64,000 nucleotides of DNA, taken from NCBI RefSeq assembly GCF_905171765.1, contig NC_053392.1:404289399-404353398 (forward strand). Reading direction: 5' to 3'. Position numbers and translations under genes: made by a program. The DNA is from Bufo bufo. Taxonomy: Eukaryota > Chordata > Amphibia > Anura > Bufonidae. Numbering within the stretch: position 1 is the stretch's first letter; the number at the start of each line of letters is the position of its first letter. The notes beneath the pieces were generated by a model. It ran no database searches. It was given only the letters and a program-made list of their open reading frames with translations, and had not been told where the DNA came from. Shown in pieces: positions 34,779 to 46,820 of this stretch.

Positions 34779-35313
34779 TTAAAGGGATTCTGTCACCAAG
34801 TTTTGGGCTATAGAGCTGCGGACATGCACGGCTACATCGCCGCTAGCATGTCCGCAATATACCGGTCCTATAGGGCTGTGTGCTTTTATTTTCTTTAAAA
34901 AAGGATTTTAGAGATATGTAAATTAGTCTTGTATGTGTCCAAGGGGCTGTACTAACCTTCCTAGAGCCCAGCCACGCCCGCCTGTGAAGGAGCCCAGCAC
35001 CGCCTATGTCCTCCGAATCTCCTCCTTTCATCAGCGATAGATTGCCGCGAGCTCGCGCATGCGCAGTGCCGGTATAGTGTTCCTTCCCTGTGCTGGCATC
35101 AGCCTCAGGGAAAGAACTGCGCTGGGCTCCAGGAAGGTTCGTACAGCCCCTTGGACACATACAAGATTAATTTACATATCTCTAAAATCCTTTTTTAAAG
35201 AAAATAAAAGCACACAGCCCTATAGGACCGGTATATTGCGGACATGCTAGCGGCGATCTAGCCCAAAACTCTATAGCTCTATAGCCCAAAACTTGGTGAC
35301 AGAATCCCTTTAA
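34779..35313. mobile_element. 535-bp palindromic element with long terminal inverted repeats
   Basis: The left TTAAAGGGATTCTGTCACCA and the right TGGTGACAGAATCCCTTTAA are exact inverted ends, and the inversion extends about 180 bp inward. Because the arms are so alike, the two strands encode an identical C-terminal peptide of over 30 residues (34843-35160 minus and 35059-35250 plus). That is an artefact of the palindrome, not a gene. Confidence 0.85.
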
Positions 35314-36822
35314 GCTGGATTTACACGGCCCAGTATTCTGGCCGATTATCGGGAACAAATGAAACCCAGTAATCGGCTGCTCCTCAGATGTAAGTGGGAA
35401 TGGGCCTTTATCTCTTACATTCTGTGGGAACCATGCTCAGTTAACCTAATTAAAACAATACGCAATGTTAGCCAGGCTCACACATTTTGTTTTTAGTAAT
35501 GTTTGACACGGCCATATTTATAGGGGAGGATGATATGGATAATGGAAGACAACATGCTTCAACCAGAATATACAGTATGAAGCCAAACTTTACTAATCTC
35601 ACATTTATAATCATACAGTTTCTATTTGTTGTGGTCATATATAGAAAAAAACTTTCTCCCCTCAACTGTATGCAGAGAAAAAGGGCAACTTTATAGAATG
35701 CAATGGCAAAGGTCGGCCATTGACTTTCTTTATTCTAAATGCTGAAAGTTCAAATCTTAGAAATATGTTACAGAGCAGTTTTGATAAAAGCCACTTGTAA
35801 AATAAGCTGGTTACCAGAAGCCCCGTGTATTGTAATCAGAAACCCTGGAGAAAGGGTTCTGCTCCCCTACAGCATTACATGAGGTAAAATGGAGTATTAC
35901 ATTGTGCCCACTGCATGGGGATACTGTGTACCCAATGTTCTTTGTAGCCACGCTCTTATAGGTACAGTACTTGAAAATATATATATATATTTTTTTTTTA
36001 TCCTAAATTAGGCAACATTTGTAATGCACATTTATGGTTGGTAAGGTTCTCAATCACACTCAATACTTTTATGTAAATCTCACACAATAGTTTATTTCTT
36101 AAATATTTTTGTGTATTTCTACCATAAATTTGAAAAAGCACATTGCAATGCTTATATTCAATTACTACATTATTACTTTGGTTTTCCATTTATGTGTATA
36201 GCAGTGGCCTGAGAAATTGTATGTGTATACAATTTGATTATTATTCAATGTATTCATTATAATGTATTGGATAATGTGAGGCAAAGTATGCTCCAGTTAG
36301 CTTCCTACTATAGCAGCAACCAACAGCTATCTCATCCGATGATTGACATTTTCTATTTTTAGTGCCAACATCCATTATCTCTTCCTTCCATTGCCCTGTG
36401 TTGTCGTTGTGTGTGTTCAGATTTTTTGTGCGTGCACAAATACAATATTTTAATGAGCTGTTTGGGGGCACAAGGCGATTGCGAATGATCTCTATGCACA
36501 GCACAATACTGGGCTGCATCCAACAATATATTCAGGGGTTCAGGTTGCAGCTAAATGGCCATTCTGAGGTTCGGAGCACAATTGGTGGTCTTATGGTAGA
36601 GGAATCTTGCAGATTTAGTTTAAAAGAATATTTACCCAATACATATAAAATCCCTCTAATAAAACCAGATAATCTGTTTATCCTCAGAATTGACAGATGT
36701 ATTTATGTTACTTGAAAATAATTTTTGAAGTATTGTTAGAAAGGTGTGCCTCATAACAGTAATAAAAAGGAAGGCTGTGCTGGATCCATGATGGCTCCAC
36801 AGAAGTTGTGTGGATGGCCTTT
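35314..36822. other. PACRG intron, nothing recognised
   Basis: 35314-35400 ('ggatttacacggccc...gccgattatcggg') looks like a fragment of a DNA element. The rest shows nothing I can support. Confidence 0.45.
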
Positions 36823-36960
36823 AGGGTAGCACAGTGGCTCAGTGGTTAGCACTGGGGTCTTGGGTTCAAATAACAACAGGGGCATGGAGTTTGTACATCT
36901 TCCCAGTGTTTGTGTGGGTTTCCTCTGCGTACTCTAATTTCTTTCTTCAGTGCAAAAATA
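36823..36960 (+). mobile_element. tRNA-derived SINE fragment
   Basis: An A-box-like TGGCTCAGTGGTTAGCA (about 36835) and a B-box-like GGGTTCAAATA (36862) are spaced as in tRNA-derived promoters. They are followed by 'ggagtttgtacatcttccca' and 'gtgtttgtgtgggtttcctc', a tail I know from vertebrate SINEs. SINEs are transcribed by RNA polymerase III and mobilised by LINE enzymes. The 3' end is lost or diverged. Confidence 0.75.
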
Positions 36961-37415
36961 TACTTAGTGATAAATTGGCTTCCTATGAAATTGATCGTAG
37001 CGCTCTTCAGCCATCCCTGCGCTTTGATTCCCTTGTGAGAGTGAAGTGTATTACAAGTGTTTGTCTTGATACATAATGGATGTATTATAGTGCAGAGCTG
37101 CCGTCATAATTCTGCAGGTTTCTCTACTGATTTCTGCCACGTTTCTTTGCTGATTTAATGCCTGCGAAAAAGTTTGCTCTGTGATTTGCATTCTGGGAAG
37201 TGTAGTTTTTTACATTAGGAACTGAAAATCAATCGAATGTATTAATCATGAAAGGGGTTCACTGGGCATTTCGTAAAATAAAATCCAATCCTTCTGTGCT
37301 GTGTAGGAAAGATAGTTTGATTAGTACTTACTCATCCGTCATGCCACTGGATGTGTTCTCGAGTCTTCCTGCTCAGCCGCATGTATTGCATATGCATCTG
37401 AACAGGAAGACTCAG
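36961..37415. other. PACRG intron, nothing recognised
   Basis: No supported features. Confidence 0.45.
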
Positions 37416-37418
37416 TAA

Positions 37419-37634
37419 GGGCGGGTTCACATCAACGTTACAAATTTGTTTATTGTTATCCATTGTAACATGGTTAGAACGTAAACTAATGGAATTTGTA
37501 AGACAGAATTCAAAACGGAATCCTTTAGAGGTTTCCGTTTTGAATTCCATCTTACAAATTCTGTTATTTTTCATTATAACCATGTTATAACGGAAAACAA
37601 TAACTGAATTTGTAATGTTGATATGAACCCACCC
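37419..37634. mobile_element. PIF/Harbinger-like MITE, 216 bp, palindromic
   Basis: The left GGGCGGGTTCACATCAACG and the right end (reverse complement GGGTGGGTTCATATCAACA) are inverted copies. TAA is duplicated on both sides (37416-37418 and 37635-37637). The arms are long, so the whole unit can fold on itself. Confidence 0.78.
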
Positions 37635-37725
37635 TAACACATCCGATTAGGAACTGAGTGGAAAAACCTGCAGCCAGTCTGAGCACAAAGGAAGCAGCAG
37701 CATCGGCTGCACGATGCACAAGTAA

Positions 37726-38163
37726 GGCTACTTTCACATCTGCGCTTTCCCTTTCCGCTATTGAGATCCGTCATAGGATCTCAATAGCGGGGGAAAACAC
37801 TTATGTTTTGTCCCCATTCATTGTCATTGTCACTGGGGACAAAACTGAATGAAAAGGAGTGACCAGAATTTATTCCATTCCGTTTAGTTGCGTCCCCATC
37901 GCGGACAGAATAATGCTGCAAGCAGTGTTTTTCTGTCTGCGATGTGGTGCGGAGCAAAACAGATCCATCATGACTCACAATATAAGTTAATGGGGACAGA
38001 TCAGTTTTCTTGGACACAATAGAAAACTGATGCATCATGGCTATTTTAAAAGATAATACAACCGGATCCGTTCATTACAGATGCAGGCGGTTGTATTATC
38101 ATGACGGAAGCGTTTTTGCTGATCCATGACGGATCCACCAAAAACGCTAGTGTGAAAGTAGCC
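37726..38163. mobile_element. PIF/Harbinger-like MITE ('ggctactttcacat' family)
   Basis: The ends GGCTACTTTCACATCTGCG and the reverse complement of GGCTACTTTCACACTAGCG are inverted copies. TAA flanks the left side and CAA the right, so one base of the duplication appears mutated. Confidence 0.7.
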
Positions 38164-38256
38164 CAAGTACTAACCAAATTATCTTTCGTACACAGGACAG
38201 AAAATGCTGTGATTTTATGAAAAGCCAGAAGAACCCCTTTAACTTTTCTGCGGCAT

Positions 38257-38932
38257 TAGGGTGGGACTACATGGCAACTTTGGCCGCAACATACGTTGCG
38301 CGGCCAAAGATCACAGTGTAGCGCTGCAGCATTGCAACTATTGACCCACCAGTAGCCGTAGCGACAGGTTTGGTTTTCAAACGGCTGTTAGGTCATGCCG
38401 TCGACAACTTGTGGATCACAATGCAGCTCCTTTAAAGGGAACCTGTCATGTGGATATTTGATTATTATCTGACTAATTATATACAATCATTAACTACTAA
38501 AAAGTATCTTAGATGTATTCACTTACTGGTGTGACAGATGGTTACCTCATAATATACACACAAAGATGCCACATGCCGCATGCTAATGAGCTGATTTGAG
38601 TCCAGCGTGATGTCATTGAGTCCAGCGTTTTTTTAATTCAGAGCTATAGCCACTCACCTGCCCTCCTGCTGATGATTCATATGGAAAATAACTGTCAATC
38701 AGCAGCAGGTAGGCGGGGAGAGTCAGGAGCTCATGAATATTCAGGACTCATCATTATGAGCTGGACCTTTTCAATACAAGATGTTGGCAGATTGACTGGG
38801 TCAATTAAAGAAAGTGACCCAGCATTTTTCTAAGAGAATCAGTCACTTATTTATGTTGCCCTTAGTTAGGACACCATAAAACTGGTGGCAGATTCCCTTT
38901 AACTTTCAGTAGTCACTGTGTGGTCCTAGCCT
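38257..38932. mobile_element. DNA element split by another element
   Basis: The left end 'tagggtgggactacatgg' and the right end 'cactgtgtggtcctagcct' are inverted relatives. About 470 bp of a second element (38432-38902) lies between them. Confidence 0.5.
38432..38902. mobile_element. Short TIR element ('ttaaagggaacctgtca' ends)
   Basis: The left TTAAAGGGAACCTGTCA and the right end (reverse complement TTAAAGGGAATCTGCCACCA) are inverted relatives. It is non-coding. Confidence 0.65.
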
Positions 38933-39339
38933 CAAAGGGGTATTCCCATCTTATTGATCATCTATTATTAAAAAAAAAATTTGCCCAGTGAACATTTTTC
39001 AATAGTTTTCATTTAAAAATTCCTACTGTTCTCCTTAAAAATTGATGTTTCCTATTTCATTGTTTATGCGCGTTTCCCATGGATACGGCCACCTCTCGCC
39101 TGCCGTATCCATGGGCCGGGCTTGCGCAGAGGAGCTCCGGCGATCCAGTGGCCGGCCTCTCATGGAAAATGTGAACGCGCGCGTCTCCGGGAGGCCGCGC
39201 ATGTGCAGATTCTATATTCCTTTGAGTCGCGTCTAAAATAGAGCCGCGCACAAAAGAATATAGTTCAGCGCATGCGCCGCTGCCCGAACAGAAGGAGAAG
39301 GCCATAGGAGGATAGAATAGTGTCTTAGCAGCAGAGGAG

Positions 39340-40610
39340 GAGGGGAGCTGTCCGGGCTTTCAGTGTTCAGCAGTGCAGCCCGGATCTCCTCAGTGAATGG
39401 TGAGGAGATCGGGGCTGTGCTGCTGTGTATAACTGTGTGGAAGGGGAATATATGGAAGGAGAAACTCCCTCCCCCATGGGGCGCAGCGCTGCTGTGTCAG
39501 CCCTGATGGTTACCATGGCAACCAGACGCCTTCACAGGCATCCGGCTTGCCATGGTATATCTAAGCCTGATCAGGCTCCTGCTAAAGGCAGGAGCCTGAC
39601 CAGGCTAAGGGTACTTTCACACTAGCGGCAGGACGGATCCGACAGGCTGTTCACCCTGTCGGATCCATCCTGCCGCTATTTCGCCGTGCCGCCGGACCGC
39701 CGCTCTGTCCCCATTGACTATAATATGGATGGGGTGGAGCTCCGGCGCAGCACGGCAGTGCACGGTGAAAGGCCGGCAGCCTGTCTGATCCGTCCTGCCG
39801 CTAGTGTGAAAATAGCTTTAGTGTAATAGAAAATACACTGCAGTACACTATACAGTGTACTGCAGTGTATTATAGAGGCATCAGACCCAATGGATCTTCA
39901 AGAACCAAGTGGGTCTGAGTCAAAAAAGTTTAAAAATAAATGAAAAAAGTAAAAAAGAATTTAAACATTTTCCCATATACGCACTTTTATAATTCAGTAG
40001 AAATTTAGAAAAGAAAATACCCTAAACATGTTTGGAATCGCCACGTCCGTAACAACCAGCTCTATAAAAATATCACATAACCTAACCTCTCAGATAACCA
40101 CTATAAAAAATAAAAACAGTGCCAAAAAGGATTATTTTTTTTGTCACCTACTATCACAAAAAGTGCAACACAAAGCGATAAAAAGGGCGTATGCCTCCTA
40201 AAATAGTACCAATCAAACCGTCACCTCATCCCGCAAAAAATGAGCCCCTACCTAAGACAATCGGCCAAAAAATAAAAAAACTATGGCTCTCAGACTATGG
40301 AGACACTTAAACATTTTTTTTTGTTTCAAAAATGCTATTATTGTGTAAAACTTAAAAAAAATAGAAAAAATATACATATTAGGTATCGCCGCGTCCGTAA
40401 CAACAGGCTCTATAGAAATGTCACATGACCTAACCCCTCAGGTGAACAATGTAAAAGAAAATATAATAAGTGCCAAAAAAGGGCATATGCCCCCCAAAAT
40501 AGTACCAATCAAACCGTCATCTCATCCCGCAAAAAATAAGCCCCTACGTGAGACAATCGGTTAAAAAATAAAAAAGTTATGGCTACTAAATAATACAAAA
40601 AAAAGCTATG
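39340..40610. mobile_element. Partial second copy of the 14408-18042 element
   Basis: It carries the same order of parts: stem-loops (39376-39417, about 39511-39560, 39566-39604 and 39832-39871), then the 'cagaccca...gatcttcaagaacc...gtgggtctg' loop at 39890-39917. Two copies of the 'ggaatcgccacgtccgtaac' or 'taggtatcgccgcgtccgta' unit follow, at about 40035 and 40380. The termini with CCCCTTAAGGAC are missing. A MITE interrupts it at 39609-39819. Confidence 0.75.
39609..39819. mobile_element. PIF/Harbinger-like MITE inside the piggyBac-like copy
   Basis: The left GGGTACTTTCACACTAGCGG and the right CCGCTAGTGTGAAAATAGC are inverted copies. TAA precedes the left end. The interior has inverted 'ggatccgacaggctg' and 'cagcctgtctgatcc' blocks. 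Confidence 0.7.
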
Positions 40611-41379
40611 ACCTGCTGTATAGGAATAGGCAGCCCGACGCGCTCTTTTATGAGGTAATAAATTGCCATAGAAGCTAAGAGGAAGCTTTTTTGGCCTCCA
40701 TCAGGTGAATGCAGGCCTATGGCTACATACGCCAACTGCGTCCACTGACTGCAGTGTGAACGCAGGTTTATCAACACCGGTGCATGGTACAGAGCAGCGC
40801 ATCATAGATACAGCATTTTGTCCAGAAAATTGACAGATATGCCCCGTTATTTTTCAGTTATTTGCGTAAAAGGACATGAATAAGGGTAGGTTCACACAGA
40901 GATTTTTGGAGGAGGTTTTGAGTAAAATAATAGGCCCAATAAATATCAGACTAGAAACTGCATGCATCAGTAGTCATGCACCACCAAATAATATAGTATG
41001 GTAAAGAGTAGGAGCAAATGTGAGATGTACACGCTTTCTAAGAGGGTGAGTTTTAGAAACATAGGGATACAAATAAAGAAGGAGACAGATGCTGGGTCTC
41101 TTCCCCTAATTTATTCCTAACTCAAAATTGAAGCCCTCACTATATGTCCCTTGGTGTCCCTTGAGAGCAGTGACAGTGACTGCCCAGCTTTGTCAGAATA
41201 CAAAGGTAACCCTCACCAGGGAACACACAGACAGTATTTCAAATGAATAAAGTCCCGACGCGTTTCACTGGCAGTCAGCTAAATACTTAGTTCTCCATGT
41301 ATACGAAAACCATGGTCCGCTCCTCTGCATAGTTGTCCGTCACTGCCATACGCAGGAGAGGAGCTTTATCTGAAGCTAT

Positions 41380-41612
41380 TCTGCCACAGTGCTAGTGGGG
41401 GAGGGGAAGACAGATGTAGCAGGGCTGTATTGGAAGCGGTTATGCCACAGTGCTAGAGGGTACTGGCGAAAGATGGATGTAGCAGACCTGTATAGGAAGT
41501 AGTTCTGCCACAGTGCTAGAGGGTACTGGCGAAGACAGATGTAGCAGAGCTGTATAGGAAGCAGTTCTGCCACAGTGCTAGAGGTTACTGGCGAAGATAG
41601 ATGTAGCAGAGC
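41380..41612. repeat. Minisatellite, about 62-bp unit, close to four copies
   Basis: 'tgccacagtgctagaggg' recurs at 41392, 41453, 41516 and 41578. Each is followed by 'tactggcgaagacagatgta' and 'gcagagctgtataggaag' variants. The minus-strand ORF over the array is a by-product of the repetition. Confidence 0.85.
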
Positions 41613-41850
41613 CGGATCCGGCATTCAGGCAAGTCTTCAGTTTTTTTGGGCCGGAGATAAAACCATAGCATGCTGCGGTTCCGTCCTGATCAGTCAAAAA
41701 GACTAAACTGAAGACATCCTAAAACATCCTGAACGGATTGCTCTCCATTCAGAATGCATGGGGATATAACTGATCAGTTATTTTCCGGTATTGAGCCCTT
41801 TTGACGGAACTCAGTGCCGAAAAAGAAAAACGCTAGTGTGAAAGTATTAG
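41613..41850. mobile_element. Half copy of the 11031-11359 MITE
   Basis: From 'ggatccggcattcaggcaag' to 'aacgctagtgtgaaagt' the sequence is the reverse complement of the left half of the element at 11031. Its own left end is missing, replaced by the minisatellite. Confidence 0.7.
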
Positions 41851-42531
41851 GTGTATACACAACTGTAGTAGAGCTGTAATGGAAACAAATCTGCATCAGT
41901 GCTGGTCAGTGGGGGATGGTAATATTTTAGGGGAGGCAAAAGCACAGATCATTTGGCTACTAGCTAGCATGCTTTTGGGCTGATATATAGTAGTGAATTA
42001 TTGTTTTGCTGCTCAGAATGGGATTTGTGTGTAAAACTGTATTAGACTACAGGACAGCCACATGTTACTGTCTTCACTCACTTCCCATGGCTCTCTGAGC
42101 ATGATTCCCCAGCAGGGGGAGGGGCCTCATAGACACTACAGGCTACCAGACTGATGAGTCATACTCTTCACATGAACGAGCATGCAAGGACTGAGTTCTC
42201 AGTGTGATGTCATAGGGAGGCGTGGCCGGCCTTCACTCAAACTGCCTAAGCCCGCCCAGCCTTAGCAGCAGAAAACCAGGAAGTGAACAGCATAGCTGGC
42301 TGCAGGTAAGGATGAAGTAGCAAGATGGGAATACCCCTTTAAGTTCAACTAAACTGTCAAGCTTGTAATCTGTTTCTTATTAACTGAAGCACACACATTT
42401 TGAGTATAATACAGGCTAATGTATCTCAGGGTAGGTACAAGTAATGCAGTGTTACTACTTTATAGATTATATAAATTTCTATTCTGTGATTTATTTATTT
42501 TTTAAAGAAAAACACAAATAAGGGTGGGTTC

Positions 42532-42957
42532 ACCATAGCATTATGGAGTCCGTTATGGCTTTCTGTTATAACAGGGTTATAACAGAACATAACGGGATCC
42601 ATAAGACGGAAGGACTTGCATTATGACGGAAGGCAAAACGGGCGCCTTTAAAAGGCATTCCGTTTGCTCTCCGTCCTAATAGAAGTCTATGGGAATTAAA
42701 ACGGATCTGTCTGGTTCCCGTTATGCAGGATGGAAAACAAAGTCCTGTCGACAGGACTTTGTTTTCCGTCTTGCATAACTGGACCCAGACGGATCCGTTA
42801 TGTTTTCTCATAGACTTCTATTAGGACGGAGCAAAACAAAATGCCTCTTAAAGGCTTCCGTTTTGGATTCCTTCCTATGGATTCCGTTATGTTCCGTTAT
42901 AACCCTGTTATAACGGTAAGCCATAACGGACTCCTTAACGCTAGTGTGAACCCACCC
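42532..42957. mobile_element. PIF/Harbinger-like MITE, long palindrome
   Basis: The left GGGTGGGTTCACCATAGC and the right GTGAACCCACCC are inverted copies, with TAA on both sides (42529-42531 and 42958-42960). 'gagtccgttatggctt' and 'aagccataacggactcc' pair over a long inverted arm. The elements at 3476 and 37419 have related ends. Confidence 0.8.
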
Positions 42958-42960
42958 TAA

Positions 42961-45340
42961 CTCAGCAACTTAAAACACGACTGTTTGAATGTCAAGTGTG
43001 CCAGACAATGAGTAAAACAGATTTAATAAGTGCTCCATATCTGATATATAAAATAAGCAGTCCACCACCATTATTATATTTTATGTATTCTAAATTTTTC
43101 TGCACATTTATATATAGAAATGGGAAACCATTATCATGTGATTTGTCTATAGCGTCCCAGGCTTTCAGTATCCCTGGAGGAGAATGAGTCTGTTGCTTCC
43201 CAGGGTCTCTCTGCGGCATCAAGTGACAGCTGCAGGAAATTTTAAAGTGAATTGCAGATTTCTATGTATGAAGAGGTTGAACATCCTCTCTAATTGCTCA
43301 GAGAAGGGTGCCGTGTTTCCGCAGTGGGGTGTGAAAGAAATTGCTAGAGAAACACTGAGATTCCATTGGGATGATCACATCTCTTTTTTCTTTTCCTTTT
43401 TGTTGGTCTCTGCAAATCGTTTTTGCAATGTGTCACTAAATATCTGTAAGCCGTGGATTTCTTTGTATATGGCAAGATCTGCCAAGAAAAGCAGCACACA
43501 TAATTTAGTATTGGTTTCTTACAAGAAAATTATAGTTATTTCGGTGTGAACAGTGCCGCAGTGAGCTTGAAATGATGTGATATTGGGTGATAAGGCTGGC
43601 AGCGATTAAGGGGTTAAGCTGTAATGTGTAATTTGAACAGCATGTATAATTATCTCGAAGGAAATCAGCGTGTTCTAAGTATTGACAATGAATGGGTTTT
43701 ATCGTTGAAACAATGGCAAAAAGTGCTATTTATGCAAGATAGTGCTGGGGCTTGGATGGAAGCCACCGACTGTTTTGACCTGTCAAATCTAAATCCCTGC
43801 TAATACTGAACCTATTAGTCTTTGTATTCTGGAAGGGAAAAGCAAATGAGAGCATCTTTATTGTAAATGGAATGGTAAATAGCACCCATATTAATTTTAG
43901 CAGCACATTTGGCAATTGTCTTGTGTTGCTCATATATCTAGTGACATTCGCCTGTAGAAAGCATAAAGCATTTCTAAGTGGTGTTCATTACACAGGCTTG
44001 AGACCCAAAGCAAGATTGGATAAAATGCAAAGGATTCTGACATGTTTTTCAACTAGAAGAGAACTAAAGAAAGTATCATCTACGGAGATTTTCCATGTTT
44101 CCAGGAGATTTTCTTTTTCCTTTCTTAACAGAAGCTTATCAGAATATCTCCTGTGGCTAAAGATTTGTTCTTACTGATGTTTTTCATTATTTTAGTAGAA
44201 CTGTCATTATGGAGGATTAAATATAATATATTTCCAAAATCTGAGAAATGTAAATGTAACCTTGCATGTATCTATGAATGTTTAATTTTACCTCATTATG
44301 ATAGATCTCAGTACCGCTAATCTATTGCTCGCTAATATGCAGCATCCTGGTGAAACAGAGCAGATTTAAAAGGTGAGGATGTCAGACATTCATTAACAGG
44401 TATTCGTGTTGCTAGCAAAAATGTCACAATGAGTTGTTCAAACATTTATTGCCGGTCTGTAATCATGGGGAAATATACATTTAGATTTCACCTTAGTAAC
44501 CAATCACTCTATGCATATGTGCATAGCAGATATGCAAGGACTTGTCAGAGACTCTGTGGGTGCCAGATTATGGGTTTGTATACAGCCAGAGTATTGCACA
44601 TATAGACTTCTATGGCGCTCTAGTGTACCCACCTTGTGCCTCCAGTTTCATACCCCAGAAAAAAAGATTGTGCCATGCTCCGTTGGATGCTGTATGTGAG
44701 TATGTTCACATGCAGCAGATTTCTTGCTGAAATCACTGTGACTGAAAAAACTATCAGTTGCAATTCTCTGAAAGGGTTTGTTCTGGAGGCGATCACATGG
44801 ATTACTGCAAGCCCTATATGATATGGGACAGTAACAGAAATCTCTGCAACACTAACTGCGTGTGAATATACCCTTAGGGTACCATACATTGTTTTTGTAA
44901 TGTAGTCGTGATGCGGGTAGGAACTGCAGCATCACATTTCCCAAATGAAGTCAATGGAAAATAGTTTTGTGAGATAGACCTGGCATTTTCAAAGTTGTGA
45001 TGATTGCACCTGATTTATGTTTGGTTGACCGTATTTAAAACGTGTCCTGCTGCTTGTGGCTGCTGACCACATGGGGTATACAGTTGAGTAGCCAAACACA
45101 TTTTATCACATGTTAATAATTGAAGTTAATCAGGATGTTGAAGAACCAAAAAAATTTACAACAGTTCAAACAGTCCAACAATCATGGACAAAAAATGTAC
45201 CCTAAATGCATGGTTATGCATGTGGTAACCATATGTGGTTGACCGCAAGCATGACCGTACCGTGTGATTGTACCCTTTGGATGTACAGAAAAATAACTAT
45301 ACAGGGAAAAAATACCTGAAAAAAAAAAACAATTCAAACA
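42961..45340. other. PACRG intron, nothing recognised
   Basis: Overlapping short frames at 42992-43222, 43184-43549 and 43872-44177 show no domain, splice or repeat evidence. Nothing is supported. Confidence 0.5.
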
Positions 45341-45735
45341 TACCTTATGTTAAGGTACATACCTTATGGGAATAAAAGATTAAGGAACAAGAAAAAAACT
45401 ATGTGGATTAATAAACATGTAAAGAAAGCAATAAATGACAAAAAGATAGCATTTAAATCACTAAAACAGGAGGGCAGCAAGGAAGCACTGAAAAACTATA
45501 AGAAAAATAAAATATGTAAAAAACAAATAAAAGGAGCGAGAGATTAATTGCCAAAGAGAACAAAACTAACCCTTAAATGTTCTTCAATTATATAAATGGT
45601 AAAAACTATAAATCTGAAGGTGTCCACCCTTTACAGAGTAGTGAGGGGGGAGTTGCAGAAAGTGGTGAGGAGAAAGCGAAGCTCTTAAATATTTTTTTTC
45701 TCCACTGTATTCACTAAGGAAAATAAACAGATGAT

Positions 45736-46645
45736 ATGCCGAATGTAAAAGTAAATTCCCCATTAAAAGTGCCCTGTCTGACCCAGGAAGAAGTGCAGCG
45801 GCGTCTTAAGCAGATTAAAATAGACAAATCACCAGGACCAGATGGCATAAACCCCCGTATCCTAATAGAATTAAGTAATGTCATAGCCAGACCCTTATTT
45901 CTGATATTTAAGGACTCTATACTGACAGGGAGTGTTCCACAGGATTGGCGCATAGCAAATGTGGTGCCAATATTCAAAAAGGGTCCAAAAACAGAGCCTG
46001 GAAACTATAGGCTGTTAAGTTTAACATCTGTCGTGGGTAAACTGTTTGAAGATTTTCTAAGAGATGCTATCTTGGAGTACCTCAATGAAAATAAGCAAAT
46101 TGTGCCATATCAGCATGGCTTCATGAGGGATCGGTCATGTCAAACAAATTTAATCAGTTTATATGAGGAGGTAAGTTCTAGACTTGACACCAGCGAATCA
46201 ATGGATGTGGTATATCTGGACTTCTCCAAAGCATTTGACACTGTACCACATAAAAGGTTAGTATATAAAATGAGAATGCTCGGACTGGGAGAAAATTTCT
46301 GTATGTGGGTAAGTAACTGGCTCAGTGATAGAAAACAGAGGTTGGTTATTAACAGTACACATTCAAATTGGGTCACTGTCACTAATGGGATACCACAGGG
46401 GTCAGTATTGGGCCCTATTCTCTAATATATTTATTAATGATCTTGTAGAATGCAGATGACACTAAACTATGGAAAGTAAAGTAATTGACATGGAAGAGGA
46501 CAGTATACTGCTACAGAGGGATCTGGATAGATTGGAGGCTTGGGCAGAGAAGTGGCAGATGAGGTTTAACACTGACAAATGTAAGGTTATACACATGGGA
46601 AGGAATAATGCAAGTCACCAGTACATACTAAATAGTAAAACACTG
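45736..46645 (+). pseudogene. CR1 reverse transcriptase (broken)
   Basis: The frame 45736-46425 encodes 229 residues of reverse transcriptase in the expected order: IDKSPGPDGINPRIL, DWRIANVVPIFKKG, NYRLLSLTSVVGKL, HGFMRDRSCQTNL, VVYLDFSKAFDTVPH (first catalytic Asp) and NGIPQGSVLGPIL. A frameshift at about 46420 and a deletion of roughly 30 or more bases at about 46445 remove the residues before the ADDTKLW box, which is kept in another frame at about 46454. After that, LEAWAEKWQMRFNTDKCKVI continues. It was probably once a full ORF2 with an APE-type endonuclease, which is missing here. It is inactive. Confidence 0.88.
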
Positions 46646-46820
46646 GGTAAGGCCCCATTCACACGTCCGCAATTTCGTTACGCATTTTGCCAAACGGAAT
46701 TGCGGACCCATTGATTTCTATGGGGCCGCACGATGTGTGGCCCAGATCCGGAAATGCGGACCTGCACTTCCGGGTCCGCATTTCCATTCCTGAAAAAAAT
46801 AAAACATGTCCTATTCTTGT

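Larger units (their letters stand above)
38934..42342. mobile_element. Element with 'aaaggggtattcccatctt' ends, containing several insertions
   Basis: AAAGGGGTATTCCCATCTT at 38934 reappears in exact inverted form at the right end (finishing 42342). Between these ends lie a partial piggyBac-like copy, two MITEs and a minisatellite, so the 3.4-kb length is inflated by insertions. The GC-rich left part includes a 14-bp perfect hairpin (39076-39089/39102-39115). The ends could also belong to two separate copies of one short family. Confidence 0.5.

Noticed and set aside
36823..36880. A and B box pair that could be a tRNA gene
   Set aside because: No complete cloverleaf could be formed, and the following sequence is the SINE body.
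39050..39320. CpG-rich stretch as a CpG-island promoter
   Set aside because: It is inside sequence bounded by inverted transposon ends, with no first exon. Treated as repeat-derived and kept only as a finding to check.
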